Part shown: positions 34,619-42,548 of the stretch, in pieces
Position numbering within the stretch: position 1 is the stretch's first letter
Layout of the letters: the number at the start of each line of letters is the position of its first letter
Source: Caulobacter sp.
Lineage (GTDB): Bacteria; Pseudomonadota; Alphaproteobacteria; Caulobacterales; Caulobacteraceae
DNA: 64,000 nt
Assembly (NCBI GenBank): GCA_019636175.1
Contig: JAHBYC010000007.1
Coordinates: 1 to 64,000 of the forward strand
Direction: 5' to 3'
The notes under the pieces: model-generated
Database searches by the model: none
What the model saw: the letters and a program-made list of their open reading frames with translations, nothing else
What the model was told of the DNA's origin: nothing
Made by a program: the position numbers and the translations under genes

Positions 34619-35794
34619 TCAGGCCGGACCCTGGCGCTTCGGCCCGGCCAGCATGGGGCCGTAGGCCACGGCGAAGCCGCCGAACGCCATCGTCCACAAG
34701 GCGGCCGACAGCATCAGAAGCGCCGGCTGTGACGGCCCGAAGAACGGGGCGGCGACACGGATCATGGCCGCCAGATTTATGGCGATAAAGATGGCCAGAC
34801 TGGCGGCGTCGGCCGTCAACGGCCGCCCGGAGTGCCCCCGCGTGGCCCGGGTCATGACCGCCAGGGTCATGACCCCGACCGCCCCGGCGGTGACGGCGTG
34901 AAGCCCCGCCGAGCGCGGCACGGCGGGCCAGAGCACCGACAGGCCAAGGAGCAGCAGGCCGATTCCCAGCCAAGCGTATCCGAGGTGAAGGATGGCCACG
35001 AGCGGCTCGGCCCAGGCCCGCCATCCGCGCCAGCGAACAAGCCGGACGAGATGGCCAAGGCCGGCGACCATCAAAGCCGGTCCGGCGACGGACGCCGCGG
35101 GGAACAGGACCCAGACGCCGACGGCGATCACCGTCCCACCGAGCACCACCCGGTCAAGCACGCCAAAGGGCGCGGGCGGAACCGGCATCGCCCGGGTCCG
35201 CATCCAGTTGCCGGTGAAGCTGGGCACAATGCGGCCTCCGATCAGGGCGATCAGCACCATCACGGCGGCAAGGGCGGTCCGCTCGCCCAGGCGAAAATCT
35301 CCACTTGCCCAGCCCAGATGAAAGGCCACATTGCCAAGGGCGAAAAGGCTGATCAGCCCGCAGACCGGCAGGTTTCGCCAGTTCCGGCCGGTCAGGACCT
35401 CTCGCCAGATAACTGCGGCGAAGACCAGCAGGAAGGCGCAGTCGGCCACCGCCCCGACCCATCCAAGCTGGGTCTGGAACAACATCGCCAACCGGCCGAC
35501 GACCCAGAGTCCGAAGAGTCCGGCGAGGGGCGCGCCGATGATCGGCATCCGCCCCGTCCAGTTGGGAACCGCCGTGGTCAGAAAGCCGGCGATGACCGCC
35601 GCCAGAAACCCGAACAGCATTTCATGCACGTGCCAGTCGAGCGTAAGGCTGTCGACGCCGCCGTCCAGGAAGCTCAGCAGCCAGATCGGCGCGGCGACCG
35701 CCGACCAGACTGCGCCGAACAGAAAGAACGGACGAAAGCCGAAGCTGAAGAGAACCGGGCCTTTGTAGGCGCGACGCGTGGCGGCTGTGGACAT
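34619..35794 (-). CDS. nnrS: NnrS-family membrane protein (nitric oxide stress)
   Basis: A 391-residue protein with about 12 membrane helices. Family marks are GPVLFSFGFRPFFLFGAVWSAVAAPIW, LDWHVHEMLFGFLAAVIAGFLTTAVPNWTG, FHLGWASGD and GRIVPSFTGNWM, with conserved histidines in WHVHEM. NnrS is a haem/copper-containing membrane protein that protects against nitrosative stress in denitrifiers. The ATG at 35794 follows AGGGTGG. A perfect FNR-type box stands 35 bp upstream. It is convergent with the regulator gene. Confidence 0.92.
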   Translation of the reverse strand: MSTAATRRAYKGPVLFSFGFRPFFLFGAVWSAVAAPIWLLSFLDGGVDSLTLDWHVHEMLFGFLAAVIAGFLTTAVPNWTGRMPIIGAPLAGLFGLWVVGRLAMLFQTQLGWVGAVADCAFLLVFAAVIWREVLTGRNWRNLPVCGLISLFALGNVAFHLGWASGDFRLGERTALAAVMVLIALIGGRIVPSFTGNWMRTRAMPVPPAPFGVLDRVVLGGTVIAVGVWVLFPAASVAGPALMVAGLGHLVRLVRWRGWRAWAEPLVAILHLGYAWLGIGLLLLGLSVLWPAVPRSAGLHAVTAGAVGVMTLAVMTRATRGHSGRPLTADAASLAIFIAINLAAMIRVAAPFFGPSQPALLMLSAALWTMAFGGFAVAYGPMLAGPKRQGPA

Positions 35795-35828
35795 GTCGCC
35801 ACCCTGCACCGCGTTGGCCGGCAACGCC

Positions 35829-35842
35829 TTGATGAGAATCAA
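35829..35842. promoter_or_regulatory. Perfect FNR/DNR-type box upstream of nnrS
   Basis: TTGATGAGAATCAA is an exact TTGAT-N4-ATCAA palindrome between divergent nnrS and the Ric-like gene. Its centre is 41-42 bp from the nnrS ATG, so if it activates nnrS from -41.5 the transcript would be nearly leaderless; it could instead act on the divergent gene. Confidence 0.65.
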
Positions 35843-35932
35843 GCGCAAGGACGGTTTCTCAGGGACCGATTGCGCCGGACCGACAACAGGCGGGTCTCCG
35901 CCGCAAGTCAGGTCCGGCAAACCGTCGGCGAC

Positions 35933-35946
35933 TTGCCAAATATCAA
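35933..35946. promoter_or_regulatory. FNR/DNR-type box upstream of the Ric-like gene
   Basis: TTGCCAAATATCAA has a perfect right half-site and lies about 150 bp upstream of the Ric-like start, consistent with a promoter reading rightwards with a leader of roughly 100 bases. Confidence 0.5.
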
Positions 35947-36095
35947 GGCGCGGGCCCCCCGTCCGGTCTAGGGCGGTGGTCGTCCCGGTCGAGACGGCGA
36001 CGGCTCAGGGCCTCATCCCTGGTCGCGCACGCCAATCGATCAACCGGGCCCGATTGACCGGGGACATTTCAATATGTCGCCGGATGGAGACGATA

Positions 36096-36659
36096 ATGGC
36101 GGTAGCCCTGAGACATGCGGATACGGACAGCGCCTCGGTCCTTGGCATGGCGACGATCACGGACGGCCCGGCCGAGCTGATCGCCCACATTCTGGAACGC
36201 TACCATCGCATCCATCTGCGTGAATTTCCCGTGGCCATCCGTCTGGCTCGCGCCGTGGAGATTGATCACGCGCGGGCCCCGGATTGTCCAGCCGGCCTGG
36301 CTGATCACCTCGCCCTGATGGCCGACGAGCTTGCCGGGCATCAACGCAAGGAGGAAACCCTCCTCTTTCCGCTGCTGCTGCGCGGCGACGGGGCGCGGGC
36401 GGAACCGGCCATTCGCCGGATGATGTCCGAACATGATGATGTTGATGACCAGCTGACCCGGCTGGCGGCCTTGACGCGGGACTTCATCGCCCCACCCGGC
36501 GCCTGCGAGAGATGGCGCGCCCTGTACCGGGCCTGTCACAAGATCGACCGCGACCTTCGCGACCATATGCGGCTGGAAGATCAGGTGCTCTTTCCAATGT
36601 TCCTGTCGCGCAACGTCCCCGGGTCGTCCCCCTCAGAGCCGCAGCACCTCGACCTCTGA
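36096..36659 (+). CDS. Ric/YtfE-like di-iron hemerythrin protein
   Basis: A 187-residue hemerythrin-fold protein resembling the core of Ric (YtfE/ScdA), which repairs iron-sulfur clusters damaged by NO. Segment LIAHILERYHRIHLREFPVAIRLARAVE and the ligand set H31, H82-E86 (AGHQRKEETLLFP), H113 (SEHD), H148, H157 and E161 (DHMRLEDQVLFPMF) are visible. The usual N-terminal DUF542 domain with its Cys-Pro motif is absent. The ATG at 36096 has GGAG six bases before it. Divergent from nnrS with two FNR-type boxes between, so NO defence is the likely role. Confidence 0.85.
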   Translation: MAVALRHADTDSASVLGMATITDGPAELIAHILERYHRIHLREFPVAIRLARAVEIDHARAPDCPAGLADHLALMADELAGHQRKEETLLFPLLLRGDGARAEPAIRRMMSEHDDVDDQLTRLAALTRDFIAPPGACERWRALYRACHKIDRDLRDHMRLEDQVLFPMFLSRNVPGSSPSEPQHLDL

Positions 36660-37820
36660 CCCGGCAAGACCCGTGGCTTGGCCCGGACGACGGCGGATCA
36701 GCAGGTCCGAAAGCGCCAGGACCTTCTGGGCCGAGGAGTCCTGATTTTGCAGCGGCTCGACCGTTTCATCCTGCCGTCGGCCGCGAACAAAGGTCTCGCG
36801 ATCGCCGCAGGCCTCGATATCCCGGCTCAGCGGGCGGCGGCGCCAGTGCAGGGCAGTGTCAGCGCCACGGCCCGCCAGACCCGCCACCAACGGGGCCAGC
36901 AGAAGTCGAGCCGTGACCATCGCCGAGCTCGGGTTTCCGGGCAGGCCGACAATCAGGACCCCGGAGGCCCGTCCAAGCCACACCGGCTTGCCCGGCTTAA
37001 TGGCCACTCTGGAAAAGACCAGATCGAGATCGAGCGGCGCGAACATCGCCTTTCCGAAGTCCCGCTCACCAACCGAAGCGCCGCCGATCACGACGACAAG
37101 GTCAGCCCGGGCGACCGCCGCCCGCGCCGCCGCCTCCAGCGCTGGAAGGCGGTCGACGATCTGTTGGCGGTCAATCACGTCGCCGCCCCATTGCCTCACC
37201 AGGGCGGCGACGCCGTGGGAAACACTTTCGGGAATGGATTGCGGCGACGCGGTCGCCGATCCCGGCGCCCGCAGTTCGTCACCCGTGCCAAGAATCACCA
37301 CCCGGGGCCGGCGGACCACCTCCAGCGTCGCCAGGTCGGCGGCGGCGGCGGCGACCAGCCGCTGTGGATTGAGCCGCGCCCCGGGCTCGACCAGCAGGTC
37401 TCCGACCTCGAAGTCCGACCCGGCGGCGCGCAGATGACGTCCGCCCGACGGCGCCGCGGCGAAGAAGGCCGTGTCGCCGTCGGTTGTCACGGTCTCCTGC
37501 ACAATGACCCGGTCGGCACCCGGCGGCGCGGGCGCCCCGGTGAAAATGCGGACACAGGTCCCCGGCGCCAGAACCCCGTCAAAACCCTGGCCGGCGAAGG
37601 CCGCGCCGATCACCGGCAGGCGGACCGGCGCCCGGGCGACATCGCTGTCGCGAACAGCATAGCCATCCATCGCCGACACCGCGCAGGAAGGAGCCGTCCG
37701 GCGGGCGATCACCGGCGCGGCGAGCACCCGGTCCTGAGCCTCGGCCAGAGCGACCCGCTCGGCCGCCAGCGGCCGCGCCAGATCGGCGACCCGGCGAACG
37801 GCCTCGTCGAACAGGATCAA
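36633..37820 (-). CDS. moeA: Molybdopterin molybdenumtransferase
   Basis: A 395-residue MoeA that inserts molybdate into adenylylated molybdopterin. Motifs include APSCAVSAMDGYAVRDSD, GTCVRIFTGAPAPPGAD, RVVILGTGDEL, GGASVGERDFGK, AIKPGKPVWLG and VGLPGNPSSAMVT. The probable start is a TTG at 37820 whose last two bases open the moaB stop codon (TTGA overlap), so the pair is translationally coupled. Its 3' end overlaps the convergent Ric-like gene by 27 bp. Together with mobA it equips the island to finish the nitrate reductase cofactor. Confidence 0.93.
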   Translation of the reverse strand: MILFDEAVRRVADLARPLAAERVALAEAQDRVLAAPVIARRTAPSCAVSAMDGYAVRDSDVARAPVRLPVIGAAFAGQGFDGVLAPGTCVRIFTGAPAPPGADRVIVQETVTTDGDTAFFAAAPSGGRHLRAAGSDFEVGDLLVEPGARLNPQRLVAAAAADLATLEVVRRPRVVILGTGDELRAPGSATASPQSIPESVSHGVAALVRQWGGDVIDRQQIVDRLPALEAAARAAVARADLVVVIGGASVGERDFGKAMFAPLDLDLVFSRVAIKPGKPVWLGRASGVLIVGLPGNPSSAMVTARLLLAPLVAGLAGRGADTALHWRRRPLSRDIEACGDRETFVRGRRQDETVEPLQNQDSSAQKVLALSDLLIRRRPGQATGLAGSEVEVLRL

Positions 37821-38389
37821 TTGCAGATGTCCCGGTAGCGGGGAATCTGGCCGACCAGCGAACAAGGGCGGAAACGACTGTCCAGTTCCTCGGCCAGCAC
37901 CAGATCCCAGGCGTCGCGGCAGGCCCCCGTCGAGCCCGGAATACAGAAGATGAAGGCGTCGTCGATCTGCCCGGCAAGGGCCCGCGACTGCAGGGTCGAG
38001 ACCCCGACCGTTTCCCGGCTGGCCTGATGAAAGACCACGCCGAAGCCGTCCATGGCCCGTCGGAGCAGCGGCTGGACCGCCTCGGGGGTGACATCGCGCG
38101 GGGAAAACCCGGTGCCGCCGGTGGTCAGGATGACGTCGACCCCCGGATCGGCGACCCAGGAAAGCACCTGCTGCTGGATAGCCGGAACCTCGTCCGGCAC
38201 GATGCGCCGCGCCGCCAGGACGTGGCCGGCCATCGTCAATCGATCCGCCAGCAGAGAGCCGGAGGTGTCGGTCTCGGCGGTGCGGCTGTCGGAGATGGTC
38301 AGAACGGCGATGTTCAGCGGATAGAAGGGCCGCCGCTCGTCGATGCCGGTTCTTCGCCCGATCGCGGGGCGGGAGGATGCGTCTGTCAT
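37817..38389 (-). CDS. moaB: Molybdenum cofactor biosynthesis protein B (molybdopterin adenylyltransferase family)
   Basis: A 190-residue MogA/MoaB-fold protein that adenylylates molybdopterin before molybdate insertion. The signatures NIAVLTISDSRTAETDTSG and ILTTGGTGFSPRDVTPEAV are diagnostic, and the C-terminal FCIPGSTGACRDAWD matches MoaB. AGGA lies upstream of the ATG. It is co-transcribed with moeA. The genes for precursor Z and molybdopterin synthesis (moaA, C, D, E) are not in the island and must come from the host. Confidence 0.93.
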   Translation of the reverse strand: MTDASSRPAIGRRTGIDERRPFYPLNIAVLTISDSRTAETDTSGSLLADRLTMAGHVLAARRIVPDEVPAIQQQVLSWVADPGVDVILTTGGTGFSPRDVTPEAVQPLLRRAMDGFGVVFHQASRETVGVSTLQSRALAGQIDDAFIFCIPGSTGACRDAWDLVLAEELDSRFRPCSLVGQIPRYRDICN

Positions 38390-38469
38390 GGGAATCCTGG
38401 GTGGTCGGGCTGTCCTGGCCGATCGATCGATCCGCCTCGGGACTCTATCGCCGCCGCTCCAGTCTGGAT

Positions 38470-38483
38470 TTGTGCTGGATCAA
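38470..38483. promoter_or_regulatory. FNR/DNR-like box upstream of moaB-moeA
   Basis: TTGTGCTGGATCAA has a perfect right half (ATCAA) and a TTG left half. Its centre is about 87 bp upstream of the moaB ATG, the same geometry as the box before narK1, suggesting co-regulation of cofactor synthesis with nitrate reductase. Confidence 0.45.
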
Positions 38484-39015
38484 TTGATTTCGGCGACTAG
38501 CCAGTAAGGTGGGGATGGAAGTTTGATCGGAGCATGACAAGAGAAGTTTTGGACTCTGTCGGTCCAAACTCTCGCGACAGGTGACCGCAGCCCGATTGCC
38601 TGGCCACAGGGTCAAATCGACCAATCCAGTCCGTTGGTTTGACAGATCTCCTGAGGGGATCAGCCGGGACGACGGCAACGCCCGCCGGCCGAGGAACGAG
38701 CGCCTGGCCCGAACTGCGCATGGTGGGGGCAAGTTGGCGTCGGACTGCCTCCACCCCACTCAGACGAGCCAATCTCTGCAGTCAGGTTTCGAGCATCCGG
38801 GAGACAGTTGGCGGTGTTCTTCGTCTGCCTGGCGGACCAATCAACAAACTGTCGCCATGGCCGCGCGGCCGTCCCCCACAGTGGAGACGCCTTCGCGTAT
38901 GACAGCTCCGGCGAAGAACCGAGCCCCTCCCCCGGATCATCACACTACAGAGACCAAGTGACCCGGCTCTAGGTCTGCGGCGTTTCGGCGGGGGGGCGGG
39001 GCACCGGCTAAGATG
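38484..39015. other. Intergenic stretch without a recognisable gene
   Basis: About 530 bp at the junction between the nitrate-respiration module and the element-specific genes. Short open frames exist on both strands, but none resembles a known protein, has a good ribosome binding site or shows convincing composition. It may be the scar of an earlier insertion or recombination that joined the two parts of the island. Confidence 0.5.
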
Positions 39016-39555
39016 TCAACGCCCATCGCGATTCAGCTGGCCTTCTCCTATGAGGTCCAGCGCTTCAAAATCTGCGCAAAGCCTTGACGACCAGATTTCG
39101 CCAGCAAACGAGATATAATGGCTGAACTTGGTCGCCAAGGACTCAGCTAGACTGATCTTTTTGCCGGGCTCGAAAGTCAATTGTTCCGACAGCATTTCTT
39201 GGCGCATCACGTCGATGAAGAGCTCAGGACCGAAGCCCAAAACCGCAATGAGCTCTTTCCGCAGCAAGTCAATACATTCTGCACGGTCTGAAGATTCGGG
39301 CGGCAAACAGCGCATCACCTGGCAAAGGCCGATCGCTGCAGCGATCTTCAACTTCTCTCCCAACTCGATGCGATTGGTTGGCCGAGTATCTCGGACTTTT
39401 CGGTAGCAAGCCTCATATTGCTCAGCGGTCTTCTCGCTACGAAAGCAGAACGGGCTGACCGATCCGGGGTCATGAATCTGGAACACGTTCCAGAACCGCC
39501 GAGCTGGGGACCACATCGGAATGACGACTTTTGTTGCCACAAAAGCGAGGTTCAT
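39016..39555 (-). CDS. Hypothetical protein of the island
   Basis: A 179-residue soluble protein with no family that I recognise. It begins MNLAFVATKVVIPMWSPARRFWNVFQIHDPG and continues as a mostly helical domain with four or five cysteines (CFRSE, ACYRKV, GLCQVMRCLPPE, ECIDLL, RLCADF). It lies 82 bp downstream of the P-loop ATPase gene on the same strand and is probably in the same transcription unit. Codon use is less GC-biased than in the flanks, consistent with foreign origin. Confidence 0.65.
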   Translation of the reverse strand: MNLAFVATKVVIPMWSPARRFWNVFQIHDPGSVSPFCFRSEKTAEQYEACYRKVRDTRPTNRIELGEKLKIAAAIGLCQVMRCLPPESSDRAECIDLLRKELIAVLGFGPELFIDVMRQEMLSEQLTFEPGKKISLAESLATKFSHYISFAGEIWSSRLCADFEALDLIGEGQLNRDGR

Positions 39556-39637
39556 TGTTCATAATCCTTAAGTTGCTGGCGGTCAGAACCCGCCTGTCGA
39601 AACAGAAAAACATCGGTGCGGCAGAGACCGCCGATTC

Positions 39638-41344
39638 TTATGGCGGAGGTCCTGAAGAGCTGTCTGTTCCTTCGAATTTTGTTTTTTTGTTTTGGAGAGC
39701 CTCTGTAGGCGGAAGCCCAGCGATCAAGCACAGCGGCACAGCCGTCGCCCGGGTCACCACTCCAGTGAAGGTTTGGGGGGTCGGCCAGCGCTCCGCCCCC
39801 GGAAGGCGTTCGAACAACTTGGCCGGACTGCTGCGGTAAGGCGTGTCCCGCAAGAGAGTGTGGACCCGCGTATTCCGACCGACCAAGAGAATTGGCTTCG
39901 GCTTGAGCCAGACAATCATGCCAAGATTTCTGAGGTGGCGGTCGGCTTCCTTATAATCTCCGGAACTCGATGCCCCCGACTTTCCCACCACGACCTCGGC
40001 GATAAGGTCAAAGACGCTGCAGTCGCGGGCGCCAAGCCGCAGGGGCGCCTGAAGAAGCGCACCAAGCGCCTGCTGCGGGTCGTCATTGTCCCGTTCGGGC
40101 CGGCGGCCGGACCAATCCCAGCTGCTCATGAAGTCCGTTGCCGCCACATCTGTCGCAATGCCGTCGTTTGACATGACCCACGCGGCAGTAATGAGCAAGC
40201 CGTACTGGTCGGCATAGCGCGGTGACCCGAGTTCGCTCAGGCAAACCCGTCTAAAGGCCGGCAGGCTCCGGAGGAAATGGTCGAAATTATCGATCATCCT
40301 TCGGTGCAGTTTCGCCGGCAGGTCTTGGCTACGCATATTATTCAGGTCTTCGAGATGCTGGGCCCATGAGCTTTGCTCAGAAGGCTCACGCTTGCCTTGC
40401 TTCAACTCGAGCACGGCAAATCGCTCAATATCGGCCTGATTTTGCAAGCCGATCTGAATGGACGCGATGCAGGCCATCGACCGGACCATGAAATCCATCG
40501 CCTTGCCGCCCGCGGTTCCTCTCAATGTGCGCGCGCCTGTCTCTGACGACGATTGCCGCAGCAGGGTCACCACATCCTGGACCCGACCACGCTCGCGATC
40601 ATCGGACTGCTCGCCCTCGTCCATGACAATCGGCAGCGCATCGTGGCCGAGCTTTTGTCGGAGGCCTGCTTCGGTCGTGTTGCCCTGCACAAAGAGTGCG
40701 CTTCCGTTCAAAAGCGGCAGAACAAACTCGTTCAGCACCGTCGTCTTTCCGGAGCCCGCCCCGCCCGTAATCCAGAGGTGAGGCCGCCAGCCCAAACCGC
40801 CACAAAGGGGCGCCAAGGCGCACCAACCGGCGAGCAGAAGGCCCGAGGTCGGATCATCCCATGGAAAGGCAGTCGCCATCTTCACGAGCAGCGCGCCTTC
40901 CGCCGTGCTGGCGCCCTCGGTGGCCGGAAGAGGCAAGGAGGCGCCTTGGGGATAGACGCCCACATCGACGTCCTCCAGGTCACGAATTTCGCCGCCGACC
41001 ACCAGGCGATCGCCGGCGTGATAGATCAGTTGGTTTTCGACGTTGGACGCTCCCCTTCCCTTAATCTGGGACTCGTCGAAATGGCCGAGGCGGTTGGCCT
41101 CCTTGTTGAACCAATCGGCGGCTGCGAGGTGATCAAACCCGTTCACGCCCTTCCCTGGAAATCGCTGCACAAGCCACTCAAGCCCAGCGACCGACACAAG
41201 CACCCCGGCGCGAAGGTCGCCGTCCCTGAGACTGCGAACAATTTTCCGCTGCCGATCGTAGATGACGATGCTGTCAGCGCTGAAGCCCAGCACCCGAAAC
41301 CGGGTGGGTTGGTCGGATCGGGCCGACTTCTCCAGGGCGCTCAT
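39638..41344 (-). CDS. P-loop ATPase of the integrated element (DUF927-like, putative helicase/replication protein)
   Basis: A 568-residue protein. The N-terminal 150 residues are unassigned; then Walker A GGAGSGKTT (194-202) follows HLWITG, and a Walker B-like LPIVMDEGE is at 237-245. The context W-x-P-H-L-W-I-T-G-x-x-G-S-G-K-T resembles DUF927/superfamily III-type ATPases carried by phages and integrative elements, usually linked to primase or helicase functions. No primase or relaxase motif is visible. The start overlaps the AlpA gene by ATGA, so it is under the same control. Confidence 0.72.
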   Translation of the reverse strand: MSALEKSARSDQPTRFRVLGFSADSIVIYDRQRKIVRSLRDGDLRAGVLVSVAGLEWLVQRFPGKGVNGFDHLAAADWFNKEANRLGHFDESQIKGRGASNVENQLIYHAGDRLVVGGEIRDLEDVDVGVYPQGASLPLPATEGASTAEGALLVKMATAFPWDDPTSGLLLAGWCALAPLCGGLGWRPHLWITGGAGSGKTTVLNEFVLPLLNGSALFVQGNTTEAGLRQKLGHDALPIVMDEGEQSDDRERGRVQDVVTLLRQSSSETGARTLRGTAGGKAMDFMVRSMACIASIQIGLQNQADIERFAVLELKQGKREPSEQSSWAQHLEDLNNMRSQDLPAKLHRRMIDNFDHFLRSLPAFRRVCLSELGSPRYADQYGLLITAAWVMSNDGIATDVAATDFMSSWDWSGRRPERDNDDPQQALGALLQAPLRLGARDCSVFDLIAEVVVGKSGASSSGDYKEADRHLRNLGMIVWLKPKPILLVGRNTRVHTLLRDTPYRSSPAKLFERLPGAERWPTPQTFTGVVTRATAVPLCLIAGLPPTEALQNKKTKFEGTDSSSGPPP

Positions 41345-41538
41345 TTCGAATTTCCCGAACGGGCATTGATCCAGGCGTCGATATCATTCGACCGCCAGCC
41401 GACGGCACGCCGCCCGAGTTTCAGTGGTTTGGGAAAGTCACCGGCTGCCACGGCGGCAAAGAGCCACGAGCGACCCATGCCGATACGGGTAAGAACGGCG
41501 GGCAGCCGTTCGATGGAAGGTTTGGAAACGTCGTCCAC
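41341..41538 (-). CDS. AlpA-family helix-turn-helix regulator / excisionase-like
   Basis: A 65-residue protein of the AlpA/phage excisionase group: ERLPAVLTRIGMGRSWLFAAVAAGDFPKPLKLGRRAVGWRSNDIDAWI is the typical motif (R-x-G-x-S-x-x-x-x-x-x-x-G-x-F-P-x-P-x-x-L-G-x-R-x-x-x-W). AlpA proteins activate integrase genes or act as directionality factors. The GTG start at 41538 follows AAGGAG, which decides it over a longer frame. It overlaps the ATPase gene. Confidence 0.85.
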   Translation of the reverse strand: MDDVSKPSIERLPAVLTRIGMGRSWLFAAVAAGDFPKPLKLGRRAVGWRSNDIDAWINARSGNSK

Positions 41539-41611
41539 GAGAGTTCTCCTTACGTCAAAGCGATCCGGAAACTCTGGCGTCACGACAAAAGTGCGAAATG
41601 ATCGAGATGAT

Positions 41612-42157
41612 TTATTTCGCGATTATCTTACTGTTTTTTATCTCTATTATTTTTTTTCGTAGATTTTTCCGTAGGGCTTCGATTCGTGTCTGCAGGTCTC
41701 GACCCGCGTTGCGGTGACCAAACATGTCAGGTTGGCCGGGCTGATTTAGAGCGAGATCTTTGGCCAGCCTGGAAGCCATCAGATGCAGTTCGCCGAGCGC
41801 CTCCTCCAACGTAATCAGGTGCGCCGCAATCTCCTCTCGGCCGGCCTCAATTTCCCCCAATGAGACACCGACTGAAACATCGGAGCCGCCTTCGCTTTCC
41901 GGAAGAACCCTTGCTCGCCTTGGTCGGGCGCCGTTGCCGATTTGCTGGATGCGACGCTCTGTCAGCTGAAACTGCCGGGCCAGAGCCTGGACTTGTTTTC
42001 GCTTGCCCCGTGCGACCTGGTAGGCCTCCCAGATTTCGAGATTGTCGGAGCGCTTTCGAGCCGCTCCGCTCGCACGACCACCTGCTCGACCTCGCTGGGT
42101 CTTCGCGGCCTTCGGCGTTTTGGGGTTTGGAGAGCGGGGCATTGATGCGGCAGGCAT
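41612..42157 (-). CDS. Hypothetical basic protein with possible helix-turn-helix
   Basis: A 181-residue protein, Lys/Arg-rich at both ends. Residues about 45-72 (AYQVARGKRKQVQALARQFQLTERRIQQI) look like a homeodomain-like helix-turn-helix; the C-terminal part is helical and may form a coiled coil (ITLEEALGELHLMASRLAKDLAL, RIEALRKNLRKKIIEIK). The final codons lie in an unusually AT-rich stretch. It precedes the AlpA and ATPase genes on the same strand, 73 bp away. A DNA-binding role is inferred; family is not recognised. Confidence 0.55.
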   Translation of the reverse strand: MPAASMPRSPNPKTPKAAKTQRGRAGGRASGAARKRSDNLEIWEAYQVARGKRKQVQALARQFQLTERRIQQIGNGARPRRARVLPESEGGSDVSVGVSLGEIEAGREEIAAHLITLEEALGELHLMASRLAKDLALNQPGQPDMFGHRNAGRDLQTRIEALRKNLRKKIIEIKNSKIIAK

Positions 42158-42548
42158 CCTCGATGCGCGAGTGTTTGGAAGAAACCCACTGCGGATTCGC
42201 CAACCTTGCCGCCCGTCCTGTCAAAATGGAACAGGCCCTCGTCAGAGCCTGACATCATCCCGCCCGTTTGGCCCATGTGGGACAATTGGCGGGCTTCGCT
42301 GGCGGTGCGGATTTGGCCACAACGCCCGACCGGCCAAGCCCTCTTGCTCCGGCCTCTCCCAGCAGCCCGCCCACGCTCTGTCAGCGCGACCTGTCACCAA
42401 CTGTCAAAGTTAGCACGGGCCTGACATCACTGACTGACAGGCCGATAACAGGACCCTGTCAGCACCCGTTTCAACCAACGCGAATGCAACCTCCGCTTCC
42501 ACTTGGCCGCCAGACTTGCCAAAGTGCGTTCCGGGAGGGTTGGGGGCA
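42158..42548. promoter_or_regulatory. Intergenic region upstream of the R-M operon with a CTGTCA/CTGACA array
   Basis: This 391-bp gap separates the leftward HTH-like gene from the rightward hsdR. CTG(T/A)CA occurs six times in 85 bp, at 42378, 42391, 42401, 42421, 42434 and 42456, with further CTGTCA and CTGACA at 42218 and 42249. Some copies extend to CTGACAG or CTGTCAG, so the motif is partly symmetrical. It could be an operator array for restriction control, a site set for the AlpA/HTH proteins or an iteron-like origin. Confidence 0.5.

Noticed and set aside
39016-41344. Reading the unknown protein and ATPase as a toxin-antitoxin pair
   Set aside because: Sizes, spacing (82 bp) and the Walker motifs do not fit a toxin-antitoxin module; an element replication or helicase role is simpler.
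42378-42462. A CRISPR array formed by the CTGTCA repeats
   Set aside because: The repeat unit is only six or seven bases with irregular spacing of 4-16 bases, and no cas genes are present.
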